Shown: piece after piece, positions 32,689 through 40,691 of the stretch
Position numbering within the stretch: position 1 is the first letter of the stretch
Layout of the letters: each line of letters starts with the position of its first letter
Made by a program: the position numbers and the translations under genes
Origin: Bacteroidales bacterium
GTDB lineage: Bacteria > Bacteroidota > Bacteroidia > Bacteroidales > UBA932
Assembly (NCBI GenBank): GCA_022653735.1
Contig: JALCSU010000018.1
Span: forward strand, 1 to 40,691
Reading direction: 5' to 3'
Length of the DNA: 40,691 nt
Notes under the pieces: model-generated
Databases searched by the model: none
The model's input: the letters and a program-made list of their open reading frames with translations, nothing else
What the model was told of the DNA's origin: nothing

Positions 32689-33423
32689 ATGAAAGTTACT
32701 GATTGCAAATGGGAACTGGAGAACCTTCATGTCAAAACCGTCGAGGTCTTGATAGGCAAAGACGATACTTTTAGAAAGGAAGATTTCTTGTCTTTTGACA
32801 GTTATGGCTATCAAGTCGTGAAAGTTCCAGTAGATAAGGTTGACTATAATTTTGGACTATCATCTCTCGGTTTCAGTTTTATAGAAGGGCAACTGAGACT
32901 GAGTAAGCAGTTCAGTGACTTTGATGCCAGCAGAAGAGAAGTGCAGGTTTTCGCAAGGCAGGCGAAGTATGATCTTGTAGATAGCGAAGAAAAATTCAAT
33001 TCTGTCATTAGCAGGGTCACTCCTGAAATGTTTGTGACGGACCGAGTGGCCATTGATCCTCACTTTGGCAAAGAAGCTGGATGCCGGCGCTATTCCAACT
33101 GGATGAGAACAGAGTACAAAAATGGTACAGCTGAGTTCATGAGGGTGTTTTTCCGTAATCAGCTTGTCGGCTTCGTGATGTATAGAGATAAGGGGGAAAT
33201 TATGGATTCTCTTCTTGGTGGCGCATTTAGTGACGTAAGAATTCCAGGAATTGGTCTTCTGGCCATAGCCGCACCATTCTATTATTTCCCTTCAAAAGGT
33301 AAAAAAATCACTACTTTTGAAACGAATATTTCGACAAACAATCCATCAGTGCGAAGAATCTACGAGGACTTGGATTTTAGTGTGGTAAATGAATATTATG
33401 TATTTGTAAAGCATTGTGAATAA
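32689..33423 (+). CDS. GNAT-family N-acyltransferase, WecD-like
   Basis: A 244-residue protein. The C-terminal part has a GNAT end typical of sugar-nucleotide N-acetyltransferases of the WecD type (TFETNISTNNPSVRRIYEDLDFSVVNEYYVFVK), and the centre (FMRVFFRNQLVGFVMYRDK) forms the usual beta-bulge region. The first 90 residues look like the N-terminal half-GNAT domain of WecD (KTVEVLIGKDDTFRKEDFL). WecD acetylates the 4-amino group of dTDP-4-amino-4,6-dideoxygalactose. Here, next to a WecE-like aminotransferase, it should N-acylate the sugar made by that enzyme. Because the operon makes its own acyl-ACP, the donor could be acyl-ACP instead of acetyl-CoA. The gene starts 4 bases after the LuxC-like stop. 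Confidence 0.78.
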   Translation: MKVTDCKWELENLHVKTVEVLIGKDDTFRKEDFLSFDSYGYQVVKVPVDKVDYNFGLSSLGFSFIEGQLRLSKQFSDFDASRREVQVFARQAKYDLVDSEEKFNSVISRVTPEMFVTDRVAIDPHFGKEAGCRRYSNWMRTEYKNGTAEFMRVFFRNQLVGFVMYRDKGEIMDSLLGGAFSDVRIPGIGLLAIAAPFYYFPSKGKKITTFETNISTNNPSVRRIYEDLDFSVVNEYYVFVKHCE

Positions 33424-33425
33424 AT

Positions 33426-34562
33426 ATGATACCATTTAATAAGCCATTTTTGACGGGCAAAGAAGCTCATTACATGTACCAGGCAGTATATAACGGCAAG
33501 CTGTCAGGGAACGGAGCATTCACTCAGAAATGCCAGGAATTTTTCGAGAAGAAATATGGTTTCAAGAAAGTACTCCTGACGACATCTGGCTCTGATTCGC
33601 TTGAAATGGCTGCCATTCTCTGCAATCTAAATCCAGGGGATGAAGTGATAGTGCCATCCTACACATTTGTCTCCACCGCATTAGCTTTCGTAAGAGAGAA
33701 GGCTCATGTGATTTTCGCTGACAGCTGTCCAGACAATCCGAATATAGACCCTGATAAGATTGAGCCATTGATAACGAGCCGCACCAGGGTACTGGTAGTG
33801 GTGCATTATGCTGGCGTAGCTTGCGATATGGACAGAATCATGGAGATAGCCCGCAAGCATGACTTGCTTGTGGTTGAGGATGCTGCGCAGGCAATTGACT
33901 CCTATTATAAAGGAAGGCCGCTCGGCTCAATTGGAGATTTCGGCTGTTTTTCTTTTCATGAGACGAAGAATGTTACTGCTGGTGGTGAAGGCGGAATGCT
34001 TACGATTAATCATGAGGAGGACATACGTAGAGCAGAGATTATCTGGGAGAAAGGAACGAACAGGGCCGAATTTTTCAGGGGAATGGTCAACAAATATGGC
34101 TGGGTGGACACTGGCTCTTCATTTCTGCCTTCAGAAATCAATGCGGCATTCCTCCTTGCTCAGATAGAGAATCTTGATGTTATTCAGAATAGAAGAAAGG
34201 CCATCTGGAACCAATATCATGAAGGATTGAAGGATATTGCCGACAAAGAGAGATTCTCTTTGCCTGTCGTCCCTCAATATGCGACGAACAATGCCCACAT
34301 CTTTTATCTAGTCTGCCGAAACCTGGATGAGAGGTCAAAGCTGATAATCTATCTGAAAGAAAACGGAGTGCTTGCCTGTTTCCACTATCTTGCCTTGCAT
34401 CGAAGTCAATACTATACGGAGCATTATACAGAGAGGCCAGACCTGCCGAATTGCGACAAATTCGCTGACCGCCTTGTCCGTCTTCCTATGTTCTATGAGT
34501 TGACGGACGATGAGGTGAAATTTATCATAGACAAGATCAAGCAGTTCTTTAATAATATCTGA
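33426..34562 (+). CDS. Sugar-nucleotide aminotransferase, DegT/DnrJ family, WecE-like
   Basis: A 378-residue PLP enzyme. It begins IPFNKPFLTGKEAHYMYQAVYNGKLSGNGAFTQKCQEFFEKKYG, a WecE-like start. LLTTSGSDSLEMAA and VIVPSYTFVSTALAF follow, then VEDAAQAIDS and the PLP lysine in FSFHETKNVTAGGEGGML. This is the pattern of dTDP-4-amino-4,6-dideoxygalactose transaminase, which uses glutamate to aminate dTDP-4-keto-6-deoxyglucose. RmlA/RmlB, needed for the substrate, are not in the window. With the GNAT before it, the pair points to an N-acylated Fuc4N-type sugar. The exact sugar and stereochemistry are inferred from family resemblance. Confidence 0.93.
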   Translation: MIPFNKPFLTGKEAHYMYQAVYNGKLSGNGAFTQKCQEFFEKKYGFKKVLLTTSGSDSLEMAAILCNLNPGDEVIVPSYTFVSTALAFVREKAHVIFADSCPDNPNIDPDKIEPLITSRTRVLVVVHYAGVACDMDRIMEIARKHDLLVVEDAAQAIDSYYKGRPLGSIGDFGCFSFHETKNVTAGGEGGMLTINHEEDIRRAEIIWEKGTNRAEFFRGMVNKYGWVDTGSSFLPSEINAAFLLAQIENLDVIQNRRKAIWNQYHEGLKDIADKERFSLPVVPQYATNNAHIFYLVCRNLDERSKLIIYLKENGVLACFHYLALHRSQYYTEHYTERPDLPNCDKFADRLVRLPMFYELTDDEVKFIIDKIKQFFNNI

Positions 34563-34564
34563 AT

Positions 34565-35869
34565 ATGCCATATTCGGCCCAACCATCCATATTGATTCTT
34601 TCGTCTACGACAGAAGGTTCCGGGGTCTTAGGCACCGACATCCTTGATTCTCTGAGAGATGAGGGATGTGACGTAGATTTGATGACTATACATGATGACC
34701 GGGATGATGTAATAAGTGTTTTCAGCAGGGAGGAACTGAAAATCTCTTTCCTTGGCAGAGTCAGAAGGTTCACCAGGAAAAAGTTAGGCTTGCAGCTCGA
34801 TCCCAGTCGGATTGTTTCTGGCTACTGCATTTACTATCTGGATGAGGAGAAGCCGCCCGTGAACGTCGGGATTGTTTTGGACAAAATCAAGAAAAAGTAT
34901 GACTTCGTAGTCGTGCTTTTCTGGCACAGATTCCTTAGTTTCAGTACGATACGGAGTGTGGACGAGAAATTGGGCCACGTACCGTGGGCATTTGTGGCCG
35001 TAGACTTTTCAACTTTGGGCGGCGGGTGTCATTTCCCACATGACTGTGAGAACTGGAAGACGGGTTGCGGGAACTGTCCGGCATTCAGAAGTCATGATGC
35101 GAATGATAGAACGCATCGTAATTTTCTTTATCGTAAATCAGTGCTTCAGCACCTTAATGTGACGCTTTGCTGCAATACTTTCATGCGGGATAATTTCTAT
35201 TCTAAGAGTCCTTTGTATGCGGGAAAGCCTATAGAGATTTCATATAATTTGATAGACGAGGATGTCTTTACCCCAAAGGATATGATTGCTACAAGGCGAA
35301 GCCTGAACCTACCGGATGACAAGTTCATCCTTTTGTTCGGCTCCCAGCAATTGTATGATCCTAAAAAAGGAATGGAATATTTGTTCAAGGCTCTAAAGAT
35401 TTTCTATGATTCCATGGCAGAAAATGAGAGGGAACGAGTTCTTATTCTTAGCGTTGGGAGAACGAAAGATGATATTTCCCAATATATTCCATTCGATTAC
35501 GAGAATCGTGGGTACGTCGCAATTGACGTGCTATCAAATTTATATTCTGTTTCCAATGTTTTCGTCTGCTCCTCAGTCTTTGATCCAGGTCCTATGATGC
35601 TCAATCAGGCATTGTCCTGCGGTACTCCTGTCGTGGCATTCGACAATGGAGGGATGCTTGATGTAAAGCAGTTCGCCGATGTCGGCTATGTGGCCAAATT
35701 GAAAGATGCGAGAGACTTGGCCGAAGGCATCAAGCATGTGTTCACGATGAATCGTAATGAATATGAGGCATTAAGAAGCACGTGCCGTGAAACGGCTCTC
35801 AAGATGACTTCAAGGCACGCAATAGCGAGCAGATTGCTGTCGATATATTCAAAAATGGTAACAAACTGA
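34565..35869 (+). CDS. Glycosyltransferase, GT4 family
   Basis: A 434-residue GT-B enzyme. The N-terminal domain starts ILILSSTTEGSGVLGTDILDSLRDEG and carries the Cys/His motif GGGCHFPHDCENWKTGCGNCP at about 156-176, seen in WcaC-like and related mannosyl- or fucosyltransferases. The C-terminal nucleotide-binding domain has FGSQQLYDPKKGMEYLFKAL, VFVCSSVFDPGPMMLNQALSCGTPVVAFDNGGM and the catalytic acidic residue in the EX7E-like position (here DPGPMMLNQ). It adds one sugar to the lipid-linked repeat unit at the cytoplasmic face. It starts 2 bases after the aminotransferase stop, and its stop shares one base with the flippase start. Donor sugar unknown. Confidence 0.9.
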   Translation: MPYSAQPSILILSSTTEGSGVLGTDILDSLRDEGCDVDLMTIHDDRDDVISVFSREELKISFLGRVRRFTRKKLGLQLDPSRIVSGYCIYYLDEEKPPVNVGIVLDKIKKKYDFVVVLFWHRFLSFSTIRSVDEKLGHVPWAFVAVDFSTLGGGCHFPHDCENWKTGCGNCPAFRSHDANDRTHRNFLYRKSVLQHLNVTLCCNTFMRDNFYSKSPLYAGKPIEISYNLIDEDVFTPKDMIATRRSLNLPDDKFILLFGSQQLYDPKKGMEYLFKALKIFYDSMAENERERVLILSVGRTKDDISQYIPFDYENRGYVAIDVLSNLYSVSNVFVCSSVFDPGPMMLNQALSCGTPVVAFDNGGMLDVKQFADVGYVAKLKDARDLAEGIKHVFTMNRNEYEALRSTCRETALKMTSRHAIASRLLSIYSKMVTN

Positions 35870-37362
35870 TGGGCGTAAGGTTGAATTTTGCGAAGGATGT
35901 CTCGTACATCGCAGTGGCAAAATATTCAGGAATATTCATAAACATCCTGGTCAGTGCCATTCTGGCTCGAATGTTGACTCCGGAGGATTTCGGCGTCACT
36001 TCCATCGCAACCGTAATCATCGTATTCTTCTCCTTGTTCTCAGACATGGGAATTGGTCCTGCGATTGTTCAAAATAGGGAATTGGACAGCAATGACATTT
36101 CGAATCTCTTCGGCTTCACTTTCTGGCTGGGAATAATCCTTGGCCTGCTTTTCTTCCTGGCATCGCCTCTCATTGCGGCATTCTATGAAAATGACCTGCT
36201 TACGCCTGTATGCAGGCTGCTGTCCCTGCAACTGGTATTCGCTTCACTGAATGCAGTGCCAAACGCATTGCTTTCCAAGGAGAAAAAGTTCAGCATCATC
36301 GCTATCAGGACTCTGTCCATTCAGGTAGCTTGTGGCATCATATCGATTATTGCAGCCTACAAGGGTCTTGGCGTTTATTCCCTGGTTCTTACTCCTGTTT
36401 GCAGTGGCTTCCTCATTTTCTGCGTCAATGAATTCTACCTTAGGCTGAAAATTCATCTTATCCCGAAACTCTATTCACTGAAGAAAGTATTTTCATTCTC
36501 GGTTTTTCAATTTCTCGGCGGAATAGTCAGTTATCTGGGCAACAATTTGAATTCCCTTCTGATTGGCAAAGTGATCTCACTTTCAGAATTAGGTTATTAT
36601 GACAAGGCCTCCAAACTTGTGCAGTCTCCTATGAGCTATGTATCGGGAGTGATTACGCCTGTCCTTTTTCCGTATCTTGCTGAGAGACAGTCAAATCCTG
36701 AACATGTCTATGAGATCTGCCACAAAATGAACAAGATATTCATTACTTTCGCATTCACAATTGCTGCAGTTTTATGCATGTGTTCTAAAGAAGTTATATT
36801 GATTCTCTATGGGCCTCAGTGGGTAAATGCAATAACGTGCTTTGTGATAATGTCTTTCATTATTGCGATGCAACTTTCCTCTATAACTGTGATAAGCTCG
36901 CTTCAGTCAAGTGGCATGACAAGGGCGATTTTCCGAATCAGCATCATTAATTCATGTGTCGCTCTGCTGTGTACAGTCATTGCGCTCATAACTTTCAAGA
37001 CAATTGAATCGGTCGCTGCCGCGAATGTGATTTCTGCGACCTGGTCTGGAATATTTAATTTGTATTATGGCTATGCCAAAGGCTTTGAGAAATCCCCTAA
37101 GGCCTTGTTTCGATACGGCGGAAAATTCGTGCTTTATTACATCGTCATAGCCGCGGCAGGTCTTGCTTTCACTCGTTTCGTGCCTATGCACATCGTCCTC
37201 TCTCTGTTGGTTAAAGTAGCGCTATGGGCTTGCCTCACTTTCCTCTTCATGAAATATTTCACTGAATATGACCCAATTTATTACATTAAATATTTCTATT
37301 CCAAGATCATAAATTATATGAAAGGTCAGAAAGAAGAAATCCAAGATGATTCAGACGCATAG
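35869..37362 (+). CDS. Wzx-type O-antigen/lipopolysaccharide flippase
   Basis: A 497-residue polytopic membrane protein with about 12-14 helices and the polysaccharide-exporter start (DVSYIAVAKYSGIFINILVSAILARMLTPEDFG), then FSDMGIGPAIVQNREL and a second-half segment KLVQSPMSYVSGVITPVLFPYLAERQ. It belongs to the MOP superfamily group often called WzxC-like. It flips undecaprenyl-diphosphate-linked repeat units across the inner membrane. Its presence with no ABC transporter implies a Wzx/Wzy pathway; Wzy is not in the window. It is the last gene of the plus-strand run and ends 6 bases from the stop of the convergent GT2 gene, with no terminator visible between them. Confidence 0.93.
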   Translation: MGVRLNFAKDVSYIAVAKYSGIFINILVSAILARMLTPEDFGVTSIATVIIVFFSLFSDMGIGPAIVQNRELDSNDISNLFGFTFWLGIILGLLFFLASPLIAAFYENDLLTPVCRLLSLQLVFASLNAVPNALLSKEKKFSIIAIRTLSIQVACGIISIIAAYKGLGVYSLVLTPVCSGFLIFCVNEFYLRLKIHLIPKLYSLKKVFSFSVFQFLGGIVSYLGNNLNSLLIGKVISLSELGYYDKASKLVQSPMSYVSGVITPVLFPYLAERQSNPEHVYEICHKMNKIFITFAFTIAAVLCMCSKEVILILYGPQWVNAITCFVIMSFIIAMQLSSITVISSLQSSGMTRAIFRISIINSCVALLCTVIALITFKTIESVAAANVISATWSGIFNLYYGYAKGFEKSPKALFRYGGKFVLYYIVIAAAGLAFTRFVPMHIVLSLLVKVALWACLTFLFMKYFTEYDPIYYIKYFYSKIINYMKGQKEEIQDDSDA

Positions 37363-37368
37363 AGTGTG

Positions 37369-38313
37369 CTATTTTTTGATCTCGTTGTAGTATCCTATGA
37401 AAATCTGTTTGGTCGTCTTTTTAGTGAATATGCTATGCCTCACGTTGCTTGCTGTAGCTGCCATGATAGCATTGTGACTGTCGGCATCGCTTTTGTCCCT
37501 GAAGGCATACTTTATGCCTCTATAGGCCTCTGCAAGCCAGACAAAACTACCTAAGAGGAAATATCTCACAGGGTTTCCTTTTGAATAGAATATCAGCGAG
37601 CCACGTACCCTTGTCGGTTTAATGGCAGTTTCAAGCCTTGATGCAGTATTTCCTGAGATATGTGTCAGCTTCAGGTCTGCATCGCAATAGACCCCGTAAC
37701 CCTCTTTGTTGAGTTTAGTGCCTAAGGCGACGTCTTCAGGTGTAAATGTGTAAGTCTCGTCGAACCAGCCCATCTTTCTGAATACATCAGTTTTGATGAG
37801 GAAGCAGGCTCCGCTAAGGTTATATGTTCGGAAAAGGCCTTCCTTCATCGTGTATTTGGTCGGCTTGGTCTCATTCAGACGATGAAGATATGCTGACATA
37901 TAGGTCCGGCATGTCAGTTTCCGCCTTCCGCAAAGCTGAATCCTCCCGTCAGGAAAAACCAACTTGGGTGACACAACGGCTGCGTTGTCGGGCAGTCTGT
38001 CAAAATCTGCGGCGAGAGAGTCGATCAGAGGACCGTCGAAATAAGTGTCGTCATTGACAATGAAGCAATATCGACCTTGCGCTTGCCTGAGTGCTATATT
38101 ATTGTTTTCAGAGAATCCCCGGAGTTCGTTGCTCTCGACTATTTTTACCCATGGATAATCATTTCGTAGTTTCAGAAGGTTTTCTGCTGTATACATGTAG
38201 GCGACGATGAATGTCTCGTAAGGCACGTTTGTATTATTGCGAATGCTGTCCAAACATGGGGCAAGCACTTCCGGATGGTTCATTGAAACTATGATGATAC
38301 TGACATTCTGCAT
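37369..38313 (-). CDS. Glycosyltransferase, GT2 family
   Basis: A 314-residue GT-A enzyme. It starts VSIIIVSMNHPEVLAPCLDSIRNNT, has NELRGFSENNNIALRQAQGRYCFIVNDDTYFDG (the DXD-like NDD metal site) and a rhamnosyltransferase-like middle (LSGACFLIKTDVFRKMGWFDETYTFTPEDVALGTKL). The C-terminal 80 residues hold a hydrophobic segment (YFLLGSFVWLAEAYRGIKYAF) that may attach it to the membrane. It resembles WbbL-type transferases, which add rhamnose or a related deoxy sugar. It is the last gene of a three-gene minus-strand run and converges on the flippase gene. Confidence 0.92.
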   Translation of the reverse strand: MQNVSIIIVSMNHPEVLAPCLDSIRNNTNVPYETFIVAYMYTAENLLKLRNDYPWVKIVESNELRGFSENNNIALRQAQGRYCFIVNDDTYFDGPLIDSLAADFDRLPDNAAVVSPKLVFPDGRIQLCGRRKLTCRTYMSAYLHRLNETKPTKYTMKEGLFRTYNLSGACFLIKTDVFRKMGWFDETYTFTPEDVALGTKLNKEGYGVYCDADLKLTHISGNTASRLETAIKPTRVRGSLIFYSKGNPVRYFLLGSFVWLAEAYRGIKYAFRDKSDADSHNAIMAATASNVRHSIFTKKTTKQIFIGYYNEIKK

Positions 38314-38319
38314 GGCTGA

Positions 38320-39186
38320 TTACTTTAAATCTATTTTCTTTCCCATCTCCAGAAGGAATTCCTCGTTGAAGCCGACATCCATGCCAGGCGTGAAAGTCAT
38401 TTCGCTGAACTTTACCTTGCCGTCAACTTCGTAAAGATCGACTCTGACGAATTTAATGCCTTCGGACAGTTTTGCGGCAATGCTCTTCATCTCTTCAAAT
38501 GCTGAAGGGCGAGGAATCTCGACCAGTCTTGATGAGTCTATGAAACTCGAGCGCAGAGGCTTCCAATTCATGTCGTACATCATCATCTGCATTTTGTGAG
38601 TGTTTAGAATCCGGTTCTTTGTGATGAAGCAATATGTAGGCACTCCATTGAAGCAGTAGAACTTGTAGTCGTCCAGAGCTGCGTTGGGGTGAGAATGGTC
38701 TACGAGATATTCCTCGGCAATAATTTTAGGCCTGATCTTGCCATAATGCCTTTCGCCTGAGAGTGCGCCGTAAGGATATTTCAGATATTTCGCCATCTGC
38801 TTCCGAATCATTTCTAAGTCAGTATTATCCTTGTCTTTTACGAAACAGTTCGATGCGCATCCGTTGTTGGTTTTGATCACGAAGCTTTTCGGAAGAGCGT
38901 CAAAATCTATCTCATCGGCAGAATCATAAACCCCATAAAGCTTTGCCAGAAGGCCCTCTCCGCAACGCTCGGTGACATATTCCCTGACCAGGTATTTGTC
39001 AGCAAGCCTTGCCCATAAAGGGTTGTCTTGGTTGAGGCTCATCCAATAGACTTTGTCATAAAATGACTCAGGAGGGTTCTGAAGCTTCCTGTGATAAAAT
39101 TTTCTGAAATGGATGGTCAGGACCTGTTTGGGAAAATGCTTCAGCAGACCTGCGAGAGGGGGCATTATTTTATAGAATAGACTCAT
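38320..39186 (-). CDS. TupA-like ATP-grasp protein
   Basis: A 288-residue protein of the ATP-grasp group known as TupA-like (named from teichuronopeptide synthesis) and found in many polysaccharide loci. Motifs: YWMSLNQDNPLWARLADKYLVREYVTERCGEGLLAKLYGVYDSADEIDFDALP, then FVIKTNNGCASNCFV (nucleotide loop), IIAEEYL, LDDYKFYCFNGVPTYC, and the metal-binding end VRVDLYEVDGKVKFSEMTFTPG. TupA of Bacillus is linked to ligating glutamate/glucuronate chains; in O-antigen loci the likely role is joining an amino acid or similar group to a sugar carboxyl or amine. It overlaps the upstream GT4 gene by 4 bases (ATGA) and ends 6 bases before the GT2 gene. Confidence 0.85.
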   Translation of the reverse strand: MSLFYKIMPPLAGLLKHFPKQVLTIHFRKFYHRKLQNPPESFYDKVYWMSLNQDNPLWARLADKYLVREYVTERCGEGLLAKLYGVYDSADEIDFDALPKSFVIKTNNGCASNCFVKDKDNTDLEMIRKQMAKYLKYPYGALSGERHYGKIRPKIIAEEYLVDHSHPNAALDDYKFYCFNGVPTYCFITKNRILNTHKMQMMMYDMNWKPLRSSFIDSSRLVEIPRPSAFEEMKSIAAKLSEGIKFVRVDLYEVDGKVKFSEMTFTPGMDVGFNEEFLLEMGKKIDLK

Positions 39187-40268
39187 ATCCTCAATAGTTC
39201 TGAATATAATATATTCAAATGATATTCCACATTTTTAGGCAGGTATGGCTGGACTATTTCAATCGAGCGCCGGCCCATGTCGCACCGGCAGGCTTTGTCT
39301 TCAGCAAGCTTAAGGATGGCATTGGACAGGGCCTCGGTATCACCAGGCGCTATCAGAATGCCGTTCTCATTCTGGCGCACGATCTCAGGGATGCCGCCGA
39401 CAGTGGTCGAGATTATAGCCATCCCGTATGTCATGGCTTCCAGGATAGAGATAGGAAGGCCTTCTGCGTATGAAGGTAATATGTAGATGTTAGCCATGGA
39501 CATCAAGGAGGCTTTTCTCTCGCCTGCCACCCAGCCATCGTAGAAAACAATGTCGTCTAGGCCATTTTCAGCGATGATATTCATCAATCTGTTTTCCTCA
39601 CCCTTGCCGCCGATGTGAAGGAAAAATTTCCCGCGAAGATCTTCTTTGTGCGAAGCTATCGCATCGAGAAGGTCAAATATTCCTTTAGGCTCATTAATGT
39701 TTCCCAGGAATATGCCTACGGCGCTTTCTGCCTTTGCTGTCAATTTCATGGGTTCTTCCACTATGTTCGGCAGCACAACAACCTTCTTCGGGCTGAAAGT
39801 CCTTTCGAAATATTCCTTCCAGGAAGAAGAAAGAGCGGCGATGACATCGGCTCTCCTTATTATTCTGCTAACTGCTTTTTGGTGGACCTTGGCGAATTGC
39901 TCGAACCCTCCTCCATGAATGTGTAGGATGACCTTCTTCCTGAATGCCTTTCCTGTGCTTACGAATAAGCTTTTGCGCCAGAAGCTATTGTTTGAGCAGC
40001 AATGAATGTGTATGATTCTGACTCCACCGAACATGCAGAGACAGCTGAATTTCAGCAATGACCACCCAAGCAGCAGGAGCTGAGAAAGGGGATTCGAGCC
40101 TTGCCGATAGGTTTTTACGAAACGGAAAGGGGAGATTATCCTAGAATACGAGTCAAGGACTTTGGCAATACCGCCCTTAGGCGGGTCGTATTCCGGCCCG
40201 ACTGTAAGCACTTTCTTAGATATTCCCCTATCAATCATATTCGGCTTAACATGGACATCTCTTAGCAT
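39183..40268 (-). CDS. Glycosyltransferase, GT4 family
   Basis: A GT-B enzyme of about 361 residues from the ATG at 40268. It has an early glycine loop (VGPEYDPPKGGIAKVLDSYSRI), HIHGGGFEQFAKVHQKAVSRIIRRADVIAALSSSWKEYF in the first domain, and in the second VGIFLGNINEPKGIFDLLDAI, IYILPSYAEGLPISILEAMTYGMAIISTTVGGIPEIV with the EX7E motif (EGLPISILE). The open frame runs on to 40397, but the extra 43 residues are unlike the family, so 40268 is preferred; 40238 is another candidate. It probably adds a sugar to the repeat unit. It is the first gene of the minus-strand GT4 - ATP-grasp - GT2 run. Confidence 0.9.
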   Translation of the reverse strand: MLRDVHVKPNMIDRGISKKVLTVGPEYDPPKGGIAKVLDSYSRIISPFRFVKTYRQGSNPLSQLLLLGWSLLKFSCLCMFGGVRIIHIHCCSNNSFWRKSLFVSTGKAFRKKVILHIHGGGFEQFAKVHQKAVSRIIRRADVIAALSSSWKEYFERTFSPKKVVVLPNIVEEPMKLTAKAESAVGIFLGNINEPKGIFDLLDAIASHKEDLRGKFFLHIGGKGEENRLMNIIAENGLDDIVFYDGWVAGERKASLMSMANIYILPSYAEGLPISILEAMTYGMAIISTTVGGIPEIVRQNENGILIAPGDTEALSNAILKLAEDKACRCDMGRRSIEIVQPYLPKNVEYHLNILYSELLRI

Positions 40269-40484
40269 AATTGTGAAGTTACAACTTTTATTGTATATTT
40301 TGTTATCTTCATTGATGAAAACGATGGACGATATAGAAACAATCCTTGAATACGAGGAGAAATAGCGTGACATAATCTGTAACTTAGCAGCGGACATAGA
40401 TTAAGAGACATGAAGACGATGAGGGGATAGACTTGGGTGCGCTATAGAAATTATGGCTCGCTTTTCCCCCAAAAATAGAAAAAT
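40269..40484. other. Divergent intergenic region before the flavoprotein gene
   Basis: These 216 bases separate the divergent GT4 and flavoprotein genes and should hold both promoters. The only plus-strand candidate is TAGACTTG at 40428-40435, one mismatch from TAnnTTTG. No convincing box was found for the GT4 gene. Confidence 0.35.
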
Positions 40485-40691
40485 ATGAAGTATGTAAATG
40501 ATACTGTCCGACGCAGGGACAGACTGATGGACGAGGCGAGGGCCTTGGAACTTCTACGCACGAGAGAGTTTGGCGTGTTGTCCATGGTGGACACCAATGG
40601 TTCCGGTTATGGGGTGCCGCTCAACTATGTGTGGGATGGTGACCACTGCATCTACATCCATTGCGCACCCGAGGGACACAAGTTGCTTGCC
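40485..40691 (+). CDS. Pyridoxamine 5'-phosphate oxidase-family flavoprotein (NimA-like), partial
   Basis: The first 69 codons of a gene cut by the right edge. MKYVNDTVRRRDRLMDEARALELLRTREFGVLSMVDTNG then YGVPLNYVWDGDHCIYIHCAPEGHKL matches the start of the split-barrel FMN-binding family that includes 5-nitroimidazole reductases (NimA) and general flavin-dependent reductases. The pattern GxPxNYVW and IHxAxEGHK(L/I) is characteristic. It reads away from the polysaccharide locus and has a distinctly higher GC content than that locus, so it probably marks the return to core sequence. Specific activity cannot be read from the fragment. Confidence 0.85.
   Translation, partial: MKYVNDTVRRRDRLMDEARALELLRTREFGVLSMVDTNGSGYGVPLNYVWDGDHCIYIHCAPEGHKLLA

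Noticed and set aside
37360..37372. Bidirectional terminator between flippase and GT2 genes
   Set aside because: Only 6 bases separate the two stop codons and no stem with a T-run was found.

Overview
The window looks like a chromosomal segment from a member of the Bacteroidales. The evidence is a SusC/RagA-style TonB-dependent receptor with an N-terminal carboxypeptidase-regulatory-like domain, receptor partners of Bacteroidetes-restricted type, and repeated matches to the Bacteroidetes -7 promoter box (TAnnTTTG), in one case with a correctly spaced TTTG -33 box. Shine-Dalgarno sequences are scarce. I cannot name the genus. No rRNA, tRNA, CRISPR array, intact insertion sequence or replication origin was seen.

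Positions 1-7221 (minus strand) hold a tight four-gene operon: TonB-dependent receptor, secreted lipoprotein (DUF4876-like), outer-membrane barrel (DUF6850-like) and a gingipain-like C25 peptidase that runs off the left edge. Gaps are 2-4 bases. It reads as a surface capture or processing system. Upstream lie a ComEA-like helix-hairpin-helix protein, rsmI and a small acidic coiled-coil protein.

Positions 9769-24040 are mostly core genes: tdk, a degenerate SGNH hydrolase, a secreted protein of unknown function, recA (minus) divergent from rlmN - patatin/outer-membrane barrel - recX, then a MATE transporter, purC, mtgA (minus) and a secreted bleomycin-hydrolase-like peptidase. A 1.6 kb gene-free stretch (12529-14124) separates two convergent genes. 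It carries two different tandem-repeat arrays and the recA terminator.

Positions 24041-40268 are accessory. A 397-base junction holds a direct repeat, a collapsed Phd/RelE-type toxin-antitoxin remnant and a tandemly duplicated palindrome lying over a strong promoter. That promoter drives an ATPase gene. A long plus-strand run of overlapping genes follows: hexapeptide acyltransferase, acyl carrier protein, short-chain reductase, two-piece transketolase, AMP-forming acyl ligase, LuxE-like acyl-protein synthetase, LuxC-like acyl reductase, WecD-like GNAT, WecE-like sugar aminotransferase, glycosyltransferase and Wzx-type flippase. Three minus-strand genes (GT4, TupA-like ATP-grasp, GT2) converge on it. 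Together they look like an O-antigen or capsule locus that makes an amino sugar carrying an unusual acyl-derived substituent. The set ACP + ligase + LuxE/LuxC + split transketolase + reductase, placed next to a WecD/WecE pair, is the best candidate in the window for an undescribed pathway.

The right edge starts a pyridoxamine-phosphate-oxidase-family (NimA-like) flavoprotein, cut by the window end.
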